Source: Setophaga petechia (taxonomy: Eukaryota; Chordata; Aves; Passeriformes; Parulidae). From it: 64,000 bases of DNA. Under the pieces are notes generated by a model. The model worked only from the letters and a program-made list of their open reading frames with translations, was not told the origin of the DNA and ran no database searches. This document shows positions 1 to 13,700 of the stretch, piece by piece. The position numbers and the translations under genes were made by a program. The first letter of the stretch is position 1. Each line of letters begins with the position of its first letter. Location of the stretch: the NCBI GenBank assembly GCA_024362935.1, contig JANCRA010000007.1:12154503-12218502 (forward strand), written 5' to 3'.

Positions 1-3000
1 AACTGCAGATTCAAAACATCATTAATACTGCTATTTAGAAAAATTATACCTGTAATTTTACTACATCTAAATGCTTCTAAACTGACAGAATTTAGCAACA
101 CTCATTCACTTCAAAAGATTAAAGTGATGAAAAAATAAATAATCACATTTATACACACCCTTCCTTAAGAGATCCCCAAGCACTTAGGGAAAGTGTGATT
201 TAACCATTGTGCCTCTCTGCAGTCACATTATTCTTATTTTATCAAAGGGGAAAATGTGTAAGAAGAATAAGGGCATTCCCTGAGGTCGCTCAACTAGTCA
301 GCTGCAGCACAGGGAGTTTAATCTGAATTTATATCTGAATTCTAGTCAACAGTTCTGCTCCCTGAAATAACTAAACTCTCCAAGTTCCATAGCACTGTAT
401 GTTCCAACACCGCCTTGTACTCTTCACTTCTGTGCCATTTGGGAAAATACCATATATACATTTTGACTCATTGCAGCACTGTTCTCAACTTCAAAGAATT
501 TTGAGCATAATTAAGAGGTTTTCTTATGATGGAGGTGATTGCAATAGAATGCAACGCAGACATGAGCCATGGGACAGAATTCTGATACCATTCAGTGGAG
601 ATTCTGCAGGTTAACAGACACACACAAAATCATCATCATAAATGCAGCTAATTGAAAGAGCAGTACATTTACATTTGTCTCAAAAGACCACTATGCTAGA
701 GGGACTGTCCTTGTGTGGAAACCATGTTATCACCTGATTCTTTTTCCCTTAAGACCCAAATGATAAAAACCCCACTCATTTCATAGATAAAAAGATGCAC
801 AAGATGTAAAACACATAATCAATAACCCAATTATCACCAAAATAAATGCCTCCCCACTCTCTAATTTACTAGCAGGAAACACTCTGTAAAAGTCTAGGAC
901 AAAAAAAAAAAAAAGCCAGGATAAAATTGCTGCATTTTAATTTAGACTTTGACAAGTCTTAGCACAGATTGCTTGAATGATTCCTTCTGCTGAACAGGGA
1001 CATATGCTGGCCAAGAGTCAGAGTGCCAAAATACAGCCCTAAGAGGAGCAGACTTGGACATTCTTGCTCTGCCTCATTCAAACCTGCAGTCTGTTTCTTT
1101 TCCTTGTAGTGTTAAGTTCCTGTTTGCAATCCTGGTTTCTTACAAGAAGTGAAAAATCAGAGCTGCTGTTGTGACACACTGGGCTGAGGGGAATGGGAGG
1201 GCATCAGAGAACCCATTCTACTCTGGCATGTGAACAGCTTCAAAGGTTTGGACACACCTAACACCACAGGAAATATCCATTGGGAGAGGGGAAACCAATA
1301 AACCTTACCTAACAAATTCCAGATCAAGGCTGCTTGATTTCACCTTTCATCACAGAAAGATGGAAGTCAAGACAGCAAGATGGACATGGGAGCACCCTTC
1401 AGGAAATTGGGGCAGATTTCCTAAAAAGCTTTTGGTTTTTTTTGAGCTTGGAACGAATCTTAGCCCAATTTTGAGCATCCTGGGGCCAGCCTGCAGCCTG
1501 GGGTTGGAAACACACAGTACTAAAGAATCAGGTAAACTTCTACTGGAACAGGTTTCTCTGAGGAAGTAAAAACATCATCAGAATGCAATTTTTTTTTTCT
1601 GTACAACTCCCAGACAGTTGATCCATTTCATAAGAAGCCAAAATAACAAGGTCAGAGTTCTAGGCAAACAGATGTCAGCTTCTTTTGATATCTAAATTTC
1701 TTAGCATGCTCCAGTCATACTGGACTCCTGCATGATAATCTTTCAATCTACAGACAGTCAAACTTACATTTTCCTTTTGGCTTCATTACCCTCTTAAAAA
1801 TAGTCTGCAGATCTGGAAGGAAGCTGCATGTTAAGATCAAAAATGCCACCAAGGAAATTTAACAAACTCTTGTCTCCTGAGAAGGTAACAAAGCAGGTCA
1901 AAGCAGAAACAAGAAGAGAAGGATTTGGTCTCAGAATTGAAAAGAGGACTCAGCTGAGGTACTTTCTAGTGTGTCTCAACAGGGCAGAGATTTCACCTCA
2001 TACATACAAAATTTTGCAAAACCCTAACCAGTAAGGAACTTCATAAATGGGTGCCAATGTCCTAAACACGGCAGCATTGATGAATCCTGTACACAATACA
2101 ACACACATGCAGGGCATAAGCCATCCCCTCAACAGAAATTAAATCCCTGATAACTAATCCATGAAGATAATATCTCTAATATGACCTTGATTTTGCAAAT
2201 CACCTGGTGCACATACCTAAATTTAAATCCTGAGATTAAAAAATTAAATTAATATATTAAAACCAATGAGATCCTGACTTGCTGATGCACTTACGGCTAG
2301 ATTTAGGGCTTCATTGTGATTTACATGAGCCTTTTCATTTTTGTTTTTCATAAATACATTTAGTATCAATGTCAGGGAAAAAGCCCCAAAACCCAAATCC
2401 AAAAACCGGAAGAAATTTGCCAAAGAAATCTAGTGAGATCTACCACATACTTTTTAGACAAATGTCCTACCAGAATACATTCTGCATTTCTTGTTAAAAT
2501 ATGAAGACAAGTTTTTGCACAGTAAATACTTTATCTATAAACAAATAGCTTGACATGTTTTGGGAAGAAACTCAATTTTTTCAAATTCTGGTTTTGCTAA
2601 AAAACAAATCACTGTTGAAATTATGTGAGATTTGCTTCCAACATCTGCTATTACTGATAATTTTTGAAGGGCTTGTTTAACATCCTTGTTGCCAGTGTAG
2701 CATGACCTCCTTGTTTGTTCTATGTTCAGATGGCTGTTTACTGGAACTAAAAGCTGAAAGTTAGAACTGAATATTCTAAAAGCATCAAGGAAAGCTAGGG
2801 TTCCTCCACAGATTCTGAAGCTTTATTTCTTTTCAAATGAAAAGGGAATAAAGACTGTCCCTTTTAAACAGCATAACCTCCCACTACTGGTTGATTTTAC
2901 ACATCTTGTTTTCTAAATCTATATGATGGCAGCAGTGTGCCAGGCACTCTTTACACAAATGAGAGAAAAAAGGACTTTTGTTATTCCGATTGCATCTTTC

Positions 3001-6000
3001 AGGTTTGATTTTCCTTGTTGCTGTAGCAGTCATTTGAGTTATTTTTACATGTGCAGGGACCAAAGCAGGGGCGTTCCAGGTGTACTTTGAGCACTGTGGG
3101 GACAGCCTCCCACGCCGAGCTCTCCTGTTTATACACCACAACATTGCAGTTCATGGCACTATCGACTCCACAGTCAAGTTCAATTTGATACTCACCCTAA
3201 ACTACATCTTCCCCTCCATTAATTCCTCATTTCCATCTCCTAATCAGCACTCTCTGAGTTTATATTTATACATTTGATTAACTGCTCCCAAAGGGATCGC
3301 TATGGCATTTACTCTTTTTCAGCCTCACTCTTCTCATTTGCCTACTGCTCTCTACTTTTTCTTTGTCTGCCTCAAAATTAAATATGCCTCCCATTATTTG
3401 TGTCACCAGTATATTTCAGCAGATTTCCCTGGAAAACTGCATGACACTGGAATAAGAATCATCAAGCTGGAGCTAGAATTTTGCTCATAACAAACTTTCA
3501 TATTTGAACGTTTTTTTTGAAGGTTTTCATTTTTGCTCTCAACCAAAGAGAATTCCTCTGTCAGAGGAAGCCAGGCATCAAAATTTGGCTAACTTCTTTT
3601 ATGTGCAAAAAGATTTGCATGGTCTCTTCCTTCTTCCCAGAGAAGAGGAAGCTTCTTTTTCCATTAGGAAACCACAACTTATGAGAAATTATTCCCCATG
3701 AATAATACAGGACTATTAAAAACATCAAATGGCCACTTAGGAGAGCAGTATTTTTCCCAGAAGGATCATTTTTCATAAGAGAAAACTGTTTATTTCCTTG
3801 CTACTGAAAGTGCCTGTTTCTGTATACATTGTCCTCAATTTTCAGCAATTCAGGATATACTGCAAATGTAAATGAGCTTATAGAGGCATCTTTGGTTTGT
3901 CAGTGATATTTACCCCAATTAGACATTGCTTTTCATCTTTCAATAGCAAAGCTACCAGAATTTTCAATTAAAATTGACCCATCTCCTTCTGCCTATCTGC
4001 TCCTATTGCTTTTTTCCTCCTGCCTGTAGACAGGAAACGGATACAGTTACAGTAAATCATAATATCTTGCCCCATTAGACACATTACAGAGCCTGCCAAT
4101 TTAGTCAGTTTTACTACTCCCCTGTGGGTTACCCACTTCTATCATCCACAGCTAGCTGTACCTGAATTTTTCATGGCAGAAGTTTGAAATTCAGTAGCAA
4201 GCTGGATGGAACAGATCTGTTTCTGACAGCATGTACTCTTCCCAGAATCAAGATTAAAGATGTTTTGATGCCTAAAATGTGCCTTGGAATGTTCTCAATA
4301 TAAAGATACCAGCTAAGAGAATATGCAAACTATGTAAAACCCTACTGCCTGGCTCTGCCTGAGAAGGAAAGCAGAATTTTGAGATTATATGTCCATTTGA
4401 TGTATAATCTCTCAAAGAAGGAGCAACAGTAATCACAGAGGTGAAGCATATCCTACCACCTTCCACCCAGTGCTCCCCCTTCCTGCCTAAAGAGGACATG
4501 AACTCCCTCATCAAACCTTAATGGTGCAGAAATTTCCCCAACTCCAGCAGTCCAGAGCGCATTGAATTTATTGCGTTCAGGACTATAAACCCATGTTTTA
4601 CTGCTGAAATTAATTGCGCCTGACACTTCCATCACATTAACACACATTAGGCACCATGACCTTTGGATGATCAAGGAAGACCTAATTTAATAATTTAGAA
4701 ATAGCATGATGTCTGAGCAGGCCCCAAAGGGGAAAGAAAAGTGCTATGAAAAATGATCCTCTTTCACTAGTGTGGATATTTGCTTACTAAACCCCCCAGA
4801 TGAACTTCGGCTGCTACTTTACCATTTTCTCTATGGGTCACACACAGCACTCTACATTCTCAGAGTGTTCCTTCTGATGCTGGTCACATAATCCTCCATC
4901 CAATATCCTCTGAATTCTTAGAGGAACAATGTACTTTTGCCTGCAAGGCTACAAACTCACACCAGAAGTTTGTTAAACAGCAGCTGGAATAGCAAACAGG
5001 CTAACAACTGCAATTAAACACAGGCAGCTATAATTCACTTCAGGCTTGCAATACAAATTTGGCATCTTTAGAGAAATAATTTTGTCATAAACAGCTAAAT
5101 CAAACATGGTCATCAATTACAGATGATTGATTCTAATCAGTGTGACTCAATCTCCATGTGGAGGCAGACATAATTCAGTATGAATAGACAAGTTGACAGA
5201 AAGCATGAAGGACTAGGAGATGGGCAGACAAGACAGACAATGTGTCCAATCCCATTCAATTTCAAAATCTTGAGGCCCCAGAAAAGAATTTCCCTTCAGC
5301 ACATACTCATTTTCTCACAAGGCACAGGTAGATAAAGGGTCAGAACCTAAAATGGAGTTTTACACACAACATTTGAAGCAAAATGCTCTGCAGTATTAGA
5401 GCTTGAGTGACCTGCAAAGACAGATTTTCAGGGCCTTGCAAGGGAAACTGGAACTCTACCTGCCTTCCACATTCCCTTTTTAACAATTTCATTATTATGT
5501 CTTTGTTATACTGGCTTTTAAAAATCCTATATTCAAGTATTAAATATAAAAATCTTATATTCAAGTATGGTAAACCCTTAATAGGTTTTTTACTGACGAT
5601 TTAACAAGCATCTAATAGAGTGCAGAATTTAATCAGTATGACTAGGAGAAGAAAACAGACACAAAATAATTTGCTGCAATAAAATTTAATACTTGAAAAT
5701 GTGCGTCAGATTAAACAGAAAATGAGGTCTTATTTATAGACCCGAGATCTGAGACCACACAACTGTCATCAAATTGCATCTGCAAAATAGTTTTCCTTGT
5801 TTCTTAATTCTGTTTAGCTTTTCTTTCTCCTACCTGGACAATACTTTTTAAAAATCTCATCACAGCGGAGATGTTAAGTGTCACTTGTACTCAGCTGTCA
5901 GCCCTTGGGGTCTGAGGAACTGCAGCCCTTACCTGTGGCCCCGGAGGGAAGAGCTCCCCTTACCAAAGGGCAGCTGGGTTGCTCTGCTCCTGCCCTGCCT

Positions 6001-6444
6001 GCTCAGACCCGAATTTTAAACAATGCAAATTGGTGCCTCAGCTCCTCCTACCACGAGCTGATTTTCACAGCTGCTAATTGCCAAGCAGACACCAAAGAGG
6101 AATCTGAGATCTGGAAGTGTGAGAGTAGTTTTCCTTTGTCTGAAATCAGTTCCTAACTCTTTTGCCATGAGGATTTTAAGTGTGAAATTAGTTAAGTCCT
6201 GAGCAAAATCATTTTCATGGTATATAACAAAGAGCTCTTTTAGTGATTTATATGAAAGCTAGTACAGGGGACCAAGATTGAAAACACAGTCTATTTTCTC
6301 CCTTTGCAGTGAAGTCAACACTTGTGGGCTGCAATAAGGAAAACACACTTCAAAAAATCTATCTAAAAAGGTAAGATTGCACCTCCTCAGCTGGCATAGT
6401 CTCTTATTAATCCACTTCATCTGGGTTGGGACAAGAGGATGAAA
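1..6444. other. noncoding DNA, no gene recognised
   Basis: AT-rich sequence without a recognisable exon. The open frames are all under 100 codons and none resembles a protein family. An A14 run lies at 901-914. A 20-base direct repeat (one mismatch) occurs at 5521-5540 and again 28 bases further on. The stretches 4960-5170 and 5870-6160 are less AT-rich and more complex than their surroundings, and the second holds a perfect octamer (ATGCAAAT) at 6023-6030, so they could be regulatory. No repeat family was identified. Confidence 0.6.
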
Positions 6445-6560
6445 ATGCACAAACAGGTAAAACACAAGGCTAATTTAACTTCTGACTACCTTCATTAACT
6501 TAATGCACAAACAGGTAAAACACAAGGCTAATTTAGCTTCTGACTACCTTCATTAACTTA
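6445..6560. repeat. 58-bp tandem duplication, two copies
   Basis: Two adjacent 58-base copies, 6445-6502 and 6503-6560, both beginning ATGCACAAACAGG. They differ by a single A/G change near position 34 of the unit (TTAACTTC against TTAGCTTC). Near-identity indicates a recent local duplication, likely variable in copy number among individuals. No coding role is apparent. Confidence 0.95.
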
Positions 6561-9500
6561 ATGAACCACAAACATCTTTATAAATATATATAGCCTGCTA
6601 ACAGTAACTTGTTGATAGAAGATATAATATACCACATAAAACCAACAGCAAACACAGGCAGATTAATTTTCTTTCTTTCTGAAAGAATAAAGTTTCATTC
6701 TCAGGTACTAACAGCCAAGTATTTACTTTCTGCCACAGCTGCAACATCAAGGCTCCTCTAAGCAATTAGCCAAGTGACAAGAAAGCGCTTATATCCACTT
6801 GACAAGTAGTGGATGGCATTTCTACTTATGTCATTTTCACACCTTTGAGCAGAGTATCCCAGTTTTCCAATTTTCTAGCCTCTCCACACTATTTACAGTT
6901 GTGTCATGCTTCTCCCTCCTCAATGCAAGCAATTTTGGTTTTGACACAGATTTACAGCCGTCAGCATTTGGAATATTTTCATGAACAATTTCTGTGCTGG
7001 TTAGACTCAAATTCCACACAATTTCCTTGTGAACAAGTCATCTTTGCTCATGGTGTTTACTAAAACAGAATTGCTAAGAAATGTTCACTCCTAAGCAGCA
7101 GCGTGCAGCACTGTGAGGTGCCCCAGGACACTCTGCTGTCACCCTGAGCCCACCACAGGCCTGGAGAAGGCACAGTGCACACCACAGAGGGTTTACTTGC
7201 TGCACATCATCATGGACATTCTCCTCCCATTTTCCTTCCCTAATTCTGCCGTTTCCCAACGGGGTAGGCACCATTTGACTATTTTTGCACACACTCATAC
7301 TTTGTAGAAAGAAAACAACTCTAAATTAAGATTTCTACCCCATGAAATTCTATTTTCTATTATGCTATGTCCACTACCCCCCTGTTGTGAGACCCTGCAA
7401 TGCACAAAGGCTGCTGGGGAAGAATCATGGATGTGCAGCATCCCTCCTCTGCACAGCATTTCCCATTTCTGTTCATATTAACTACTCCTGTTTTGACACC
7501 TCAGAGGACAAGGGAAAGAGCTGCTGCACTTAGAAAGTGAGTTCATTCTACAACTGCAGACACTGCAGCAGTTGATTTTTGTACATCCACATCCTTGCAT
7601 GGTGAAACATAATGCTGCGGAATGATAAAAATACAGACAAAATAGCAATTTACCTCTGTTATAAAAGTTTAGTAAAGGATTTCATTTAGAAACCCATTCT
7701 TTTGTCCTTCTTCCCTGCTGTTCTGCTGGGAATTATACCATCAATTCAAATGAACAGTTTTTCTGTCATATAAATTTCTACTTGGAATGCAAAAATTTAT
7801 CAAAGTGAAGCATAAGGTTTCTCTGTGATACAAACTTCTCTTACAGGCATCTTTTTTGGTGCCTCTGCTGAGTTTTTTCTGAGGGATACCTAACAGGAAA
7901 GGTGACAAAAGCCTTATTCTCATCTTTATTCATCCCACTAGAGGTGCTTCTATTAATTTTTGCATCTAAGAACTCATCTCATTTTTACTGATCAAAAATT
8001 CATAATTCAATCAGCTGTATTGAATTATGAGCTGCATCCCAACCCACCTTGTGATGAGTTTAAGAAAGCACATTAAACATGCTAAAACTGAAGTCAAAGG
8101 GAATGCTCCCTTTCCAGATGATTAACCTGACTTTTTTCAATGTAACAATACAACATTTACATCCTTTCAAAAACTGTGGCAAAATTCCAAAAGCACCTGA
8201 TGTGGTTCAATATACAGCTATTATATATTAACATACTTGCTATTATATCACTGGTGTTGATTAGTGAAAGCACAGCAGCTGTCCCAGTGTCTGCTCCACT
8301 GTTTGCTTCTCTTTTGGGTTTAGATCTTCCCAATGTGGGACCTTTGCCTTATCAGAGGGGCAATGATAAGACAGGGTGCACAGTTTGAACCTGTGCAAAG
8401 TGCCCTTTGCTGCATAAGCGCTCCCCGCCCCTGGATACCAGGGGATTGAAAGACAAGTTGCTAAGATTATGGGGCTTGCCAACACCAAAACAAATTTCTT
8501 TCATATATTTCAGTGAAAAGCTTGTTTGTCTTAGGCAGAAATTATCAATACATAGGCATTACTGTTGGATAAAAAAGAGAAAATAAATTATAGCCTAAAA
8601 TTTCAAGACCTGCCTCTGTCTCTTGAAGGGAAAATTTAATCTGTAATTTAGATAAACCACTGAACAGAACAGAATCCTTCCTTGAAATTATTTTCACCTG
8701 CTCTAGTGCCTCACCTGTTTTTGATGTGATAACTCATCTGAAAAGTACTGACTATCCATCTAGAAAGCAATGAAAGAAACTTTGATTCTGCGTAAGTTAC
8801 GGAGAACAATTTGGAGAGGAGAGCAAAACTGAGTGTGACATTTGGGACCATTTTGTATATTTGCAATAGCAGACAAAAATATCTCAAGGAAATTCTTCAT
8901 ATAAAATTGTGCAGCATGAATTCTGACTACATTCACCAAACACTAATTAACTGGGCTCTAAAAATGCTGATATCAAGCGCTTGGGAGAGGAATTAGGGGG
9001 AGGGAGAAAAGAGTAGGGGAAACAGAAAGAAATGGCAAGAAACTTTGGAAGCAAAACTGTTTCCATAAATTCATCATTTTGGACTATTCCTTAAGATTTA
9101 ATACAGCTAAAAATAGACCAGAAAGCAATTCTGTCCTGCAGTACTACACAGCTCTTGGAACACAAAGGCATCCTGTCTTGAAAAGATACCAGCCAGCATA
9201 AATCCCTGAAACGCCACGTAAAACCAAATGTGAGCTGCACTGTGCCTTTCATCCATCCCTCTCATAAACACTTTTGTCTTCCAGGAGTACTGGCAAGGCA
9301 GTTTCTGCAAGACATTGCACCTTGACTACATCAAGTGTTTTCAGAAATTCCTTACTGTTGGTATATACAGATTTGAATTTATTTCACATTGCAATTTTGT
9401 GATATGGATAATAATGAGAGTTCTACACAGAGCATTAAGACTTGACCCTGGAGATTTGGAAACAAAAAAATGCTGTTTCATTTTCCAATCTCACTCTTTC

Positions 9501-10360
9501 AGACTTTACTTTTCATAAGGCAAAAATTTATACGTAGATGTCTTGGAACAAAGAAATGTTGTGAATTTTAATTTCATTCATTGTAAAAATATAGAAAACC
9601 AGAAAAAGTGGCATTTATGCAAATATTTTCATTTTCCTCTCAACTCTGAAAAGTATTATGCTTATCCTTCTTGGGAAACAGGAATAAAGAAGTGTCAGTC
9701 ATGAAACAAGAATAAGCCCTTATGGTTTCCCTGATTTCAGCATGCAGGAGCAGGGTTGAGTCAGGTGTGTGTAGATAGGAGGGATTCCTCCCACCTTGGG
9801 ACAAATTTCTTTATCAAATAAAACCTGAGGCTGAAGAAATTATCTTACCCATAAGTGAAATCCCATGGGATTTCCTGTTCTGGACTCCTTGGTGTGTTAT
9901 TTACACACAGCATCAGCATGGAGTCACTAAATTGTGAGGTTTTTATTGAGTGAACTGGAAAATCAAAGTTCAGCAGCTTGAGGCAGAGCCAAAGCTTGCC
10001 ACCATTGGAAAAGGTTGCCTAAGAAACCATCATGACTGGTTTTATGGTCATGATGAAGCAGTTCTTGTGTCAAACAGTTTTTCATTGGAGGCTCCTGGAC
10101 CTCCCAGACCACTTCATATCAGATATGGTCACCCAGAAAACATTTGAATTTCACTGAAGAGATAGTGCCTTGTGTAAATATACAATCACATCGAGGACAA
10201 GAAAACCCTTTTCCAGACTGACTAAGCAATGCAGGTGCATGAAATATGTTGTCAAGGAAATACTGAATGCTGCAAATCACCAGAGCTGCACAAGAACTCA
10301 AAAAGAGTACATGATGAAATTTAGATTCCAGTGTGAAATTCTTGAATCTAAGTCAGATAT
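6561..10360. other. noncoding DNA, no gene recognised
   Basis: No recognisable exon or repeat family. Notable items are a perfect hairpin at 8000-8030 (listed separately) and a purine-rich stretch at about 8990-9050. The slightly more GC-rich stretch 7090-7230 contains short open frames on both strands, none with a recognisable domain. Confidence 0.6.
8000..8030. repeat. perfect 12-bp inverted repeat (hairpin)
   Basis: The arms TCATAATTCAAT (8000-8011) and ATTGAATTATGA (8019-8030) are exact reverse complements separated by a 7-base loop, CAGCTGT, which itself contains an E-box-like CAGCTG. The stem is AT-rich. It could be a chance palindrome, a paired homeodomain-type site or a cruciform. 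No transcript evidence is visible. Confidence 0.85.
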
Positions 10361-10365
10361 ACACC

Positions 10366-10450
10366 TAACCCCTCTCCCTTTCTTACTACCCTTACAGATT
10401 CTCCCCCTGTCCTGCCTCCCTTTTTTTTCTGTCTTTGATTTTTTTTTTTA
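10366..10450 (+). repeat. polypyrimidine tract
   Basis: A run strongly dominated by C and T, ending in T8-T10 blocks. It is the kind of tract that precedes a 3' splice site, but no convincing exon follows. It may instead form triplex-type structure together with the purine-rich block about 200 bases downstream. Confidence 0.6.
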
Positions 10451-10678
10451 ATATATTTGATTCAAATTGCAGAAGAATTCCAAAGACCCATTTTAAAGAA
10501 TTGCACTTCCTCCTTCAATGCTGTTCATTTTTTGGTAGCTTTCCAAGATGTTGTTTCCAAGCGTTCTAGTCTTGTATCAGGGAGAAATGAAAGGAAAACA
10601 AAACAGAGGAGGAAAGAGGTTTTCTTTTAGATGTTTGGAGTGACAGACAAACACAGGTAAGGACAAGGCAAGGCTGAA

Positions 10679-10730
10679 CAGGGAGAGGGAAGGGAAGGGC
10701 AGGGAGAGGGAAGGGCAGGGAGAGGGAAGT
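10679..10730 (+). repeat. G-rich 16-bp tandem repeat with G-quadruplex motif
   Basis: About three imperfect copies of a unit close to CAGGGAGAGGGAAGGG. The segment has many GGG runs separated by loops of 2-3 bases, which meets the usual four-run G-quadruplex pattern on the + strand. It is embedded in a wider purine-rich block (about 10567-10740). The opposite strand shows open frames rich in Pro, Leu and Ser only because of this composition. Confidence 0.85.
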
Positions 10731-10740
10731 CTCTTCCAGG

Positions 10741-13700
10741 GAAATATCTGGAAATGATGAAGAGGTGAGGGCCACACCAAAACCAGCCCAGCATGAACAA
10801 GGAAATTTTTTCTCCACTTAAGTATTTTAAAGTAATGCTTTGCTGCAGAACTGCTCTTATATAAACATACCCATGTAATCCTGTTTATCTTGTGTACTCA
10901 GGAGCCTGGAGCTCCCAATAATTTTCTGAAAGTTTCTGCAGTTTCTCAAGTGGCTTTTATCACCAACCACACGCCTGAAATATTGTCTCTCCAGAGCAAA
11001 ACTGGTTTTGAGCTGGATCTGCTGCACTTCAGTCACTGCATCCTGCACCAGCCCTAAGAAATCTCCCTGTGCAGAGTTTGTGGAGCACATCAGGGCTCCC
11101 TGTCAACTCACACAGCTCTGCTCCCACAAGCTGCTTCCTTGGACTAAGCCATGTGCTGGAACTGTAATTCTTTTCACTGAAACAGATCTGTCTGAAGTCC
11201 TACAAATTAAAGGAAAGTTTGGAAATCATATCAAATCAAGTAACTTCATCATTGCCTTCCAAGTCCTTCAGCAACTGAAAGATAAGGAGCCAGAGAGTGA
11301 CATCTGCATACACCAGAAACATAAAAAAATACACCAAAATAAGAACTAAGAGACTTCCAGCTTTACCTGTTTTTGTTTGTTTTCTTTTTTTAAATTTTAA
11401 CAGAAACTGTCAGTTTGCTGAAATCTTAACTTTTAATAAGGTATGAATTGGGAGGGAAAAAAATGCTTTCATGGAGAAACTTCTCAGGGCTCGGCTCCTG
11501 GGAGTTTGCACTGCAGTTTGCTGAACTGCTTTCATGTTCCAAGTATTTCTCAAGCTGGAACTCCTAGATTTCACTAAGAAACTTACAGGCTTTATTCTGG
11601 GAAAATTTGATATGCTGAAGACATCTGGAAATACAAAATCTTCTCTGACTCAGAAATGTTGGTCCATTTATGATACCCCAGAATATTCTGAGAAAAATTC
11701 TCTTCATGTTAGCTCTCAAACCAAGCGAACAGTTTCATTTCTACCACCGAATCTATTTGTTCAATAAAACTAATTAAAAGTCTAAAATGAAAAATACCAA
11801 AGGCCTTAGCAGTCTTAAAATCTCTGACATGAATTTATACTGAACCAAACAAAGCATATAAAGTCTTGAAAATTTGGCTAGTTATTACTGTTATGGAAGA
11901 CTTGCAAAAAAAATATGTAGGAACAATTCTAAAAGGTTGTTCCATGTTCTACCACCAAGAAAACAAGAACAACACCAGAATAACCACAACCTTGAAAAGA
12001 CAGAAAAAGTTAATAAATACCCCATTTAGAAGTAAGTACCTACCAAATAGTTTACATAATTACCATGTTTAAAAGGATGTGATTAACTTTGCTCAGTACT
12101 AAAAGTTTTGCAAAACCAGACCCCAAAGATGTTTCTGATCTGGGGAAGGTCAGCAGTGTTTATTAAGTGTGCTACATTTTGGTATTGGCATAAAATGCAT
12201 TGTTGGACTTGATGCTGTTTTAAGGGAAGTTCAGCTCATGGCACGGAGTCCAGGCTTAAAGTATTACTAATGGTCATGGGAAGGTCCTTTATCAGATAAA
12301 CAGCCATTGGAATTTTTTTTTTTTTTGGCTGGAATACACACCCTCTTGTTTCTTCTGCTTTCCATTTCACATACGTGGCTTTGTTTGCTTTGGTGCTACA
12401 AATAATGAGAATTTCCCAGTTTGCTTCCTAATGTAGTCAGCAGCATCAGCAGCCCAAGTGACAGAGCAGACAGCTCACACATGATCCTACCACACTCTCA
12501 AAACTAAGCAAGGAAAAAACAACCACCAAGTTGTGTGGGACATAACTTTGTTTTTAAGACACCCTGAACTGCTCCTGACACTTTAATGGAAAACTGTGGC
12601 AATCTGCTCTGATAGAATCTGCTATTCAGATTTTACCTGGCAATCTGTGAAACCAGGGGTGCGAGCAGCGTGCCCAGGAGAAGATCCTGCCCTCCAGACC
12701 CACAGCAGAGTGCAGGTACCTGTGTGCCCTGCACAGAGGTGTCAGCCCTGCCTGTCAGCAGCAAGCCTGTGCTTTGTTCAGAGGATCAAGCTGACTTCTG
12801 GGCTCCTTTGGCAAGCCCTGAGAAAGCCTTGCTGTGTTTTACAGAACTGTGTCTTTTCACACTCCACATTAAGAAAAATAATCTAGAAAGTTTAGCTCTA
12901 ACCACAGGGCTTCAAAGATGTTTAGCAGCTGCCAGTTCATTGCATGAATTCCCTGCCATGCCAGGAGCACTGCAGAGCTTTTTCCTGCTCAGGGCCCCAG
13001 CAGCCTGTCCCACCACAGCGGGAGAAGGGAGGCTGATCCCCATGGGCTGCAGGAGCAGCGTGGGCACGGACCAGGCTGCACACACGAGTTTGTGCTCACG
13101 AGAAAAACATGAGCAAAAGCACACATAGCTGAGGCTTTTCAGTCAGAAAATTATCAGTGTATTTGCTATGAAGAAACCTGAAGGAACAAAGAATGGCAAG
13201 CTCAGTTTTGAAACAGGAAAAAAGAATGTCAAGACATAAATTAAAATCTGTATTACTGTCAATTACCCACCAAGAGAAAAATCCCTGAGGCTTCCCTTTG
13301 GTGTTAATGTAACTATTAAAATATTCATTGTTCTTTTCATATACAGCATGTTTTCTTTTGTACTTTTCTTCAAGAGAGTCACTGAGATAATTACTTAATT
13401 ACATAAGCAAGAACTTTAAATTCATAAGGGTTCTATTCTTGCTATGCTAATGCGAGAGATAATCTCTATTCTTTTTGTCACAATATGTCAGTATTTACTT
13501 ACAAGCAACTATTTTTTAATCAATTAATTAATTGTATCTTAATCTGACACATCATTGGCTTACACTGGTTAATAAAATTCCCCATCACAGATCAACTAGG
13601 CACAGAGCTCAAATGAAGAATCACGGCAACAAAACTTAATCCATCTGTAAATTCAGCAAAGCTAGAAATGTTATTAATGTAATCACAAGCAGAAAGTAAA

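Noticed and set aside
12596..13128. Overlapping GC-rich open frames of 96 and 152 codons
   Set aside because: Considered as an exon because of the GC content, but neither frame shows a known domain, CpG density is low and splice sites do not bound it consistently.
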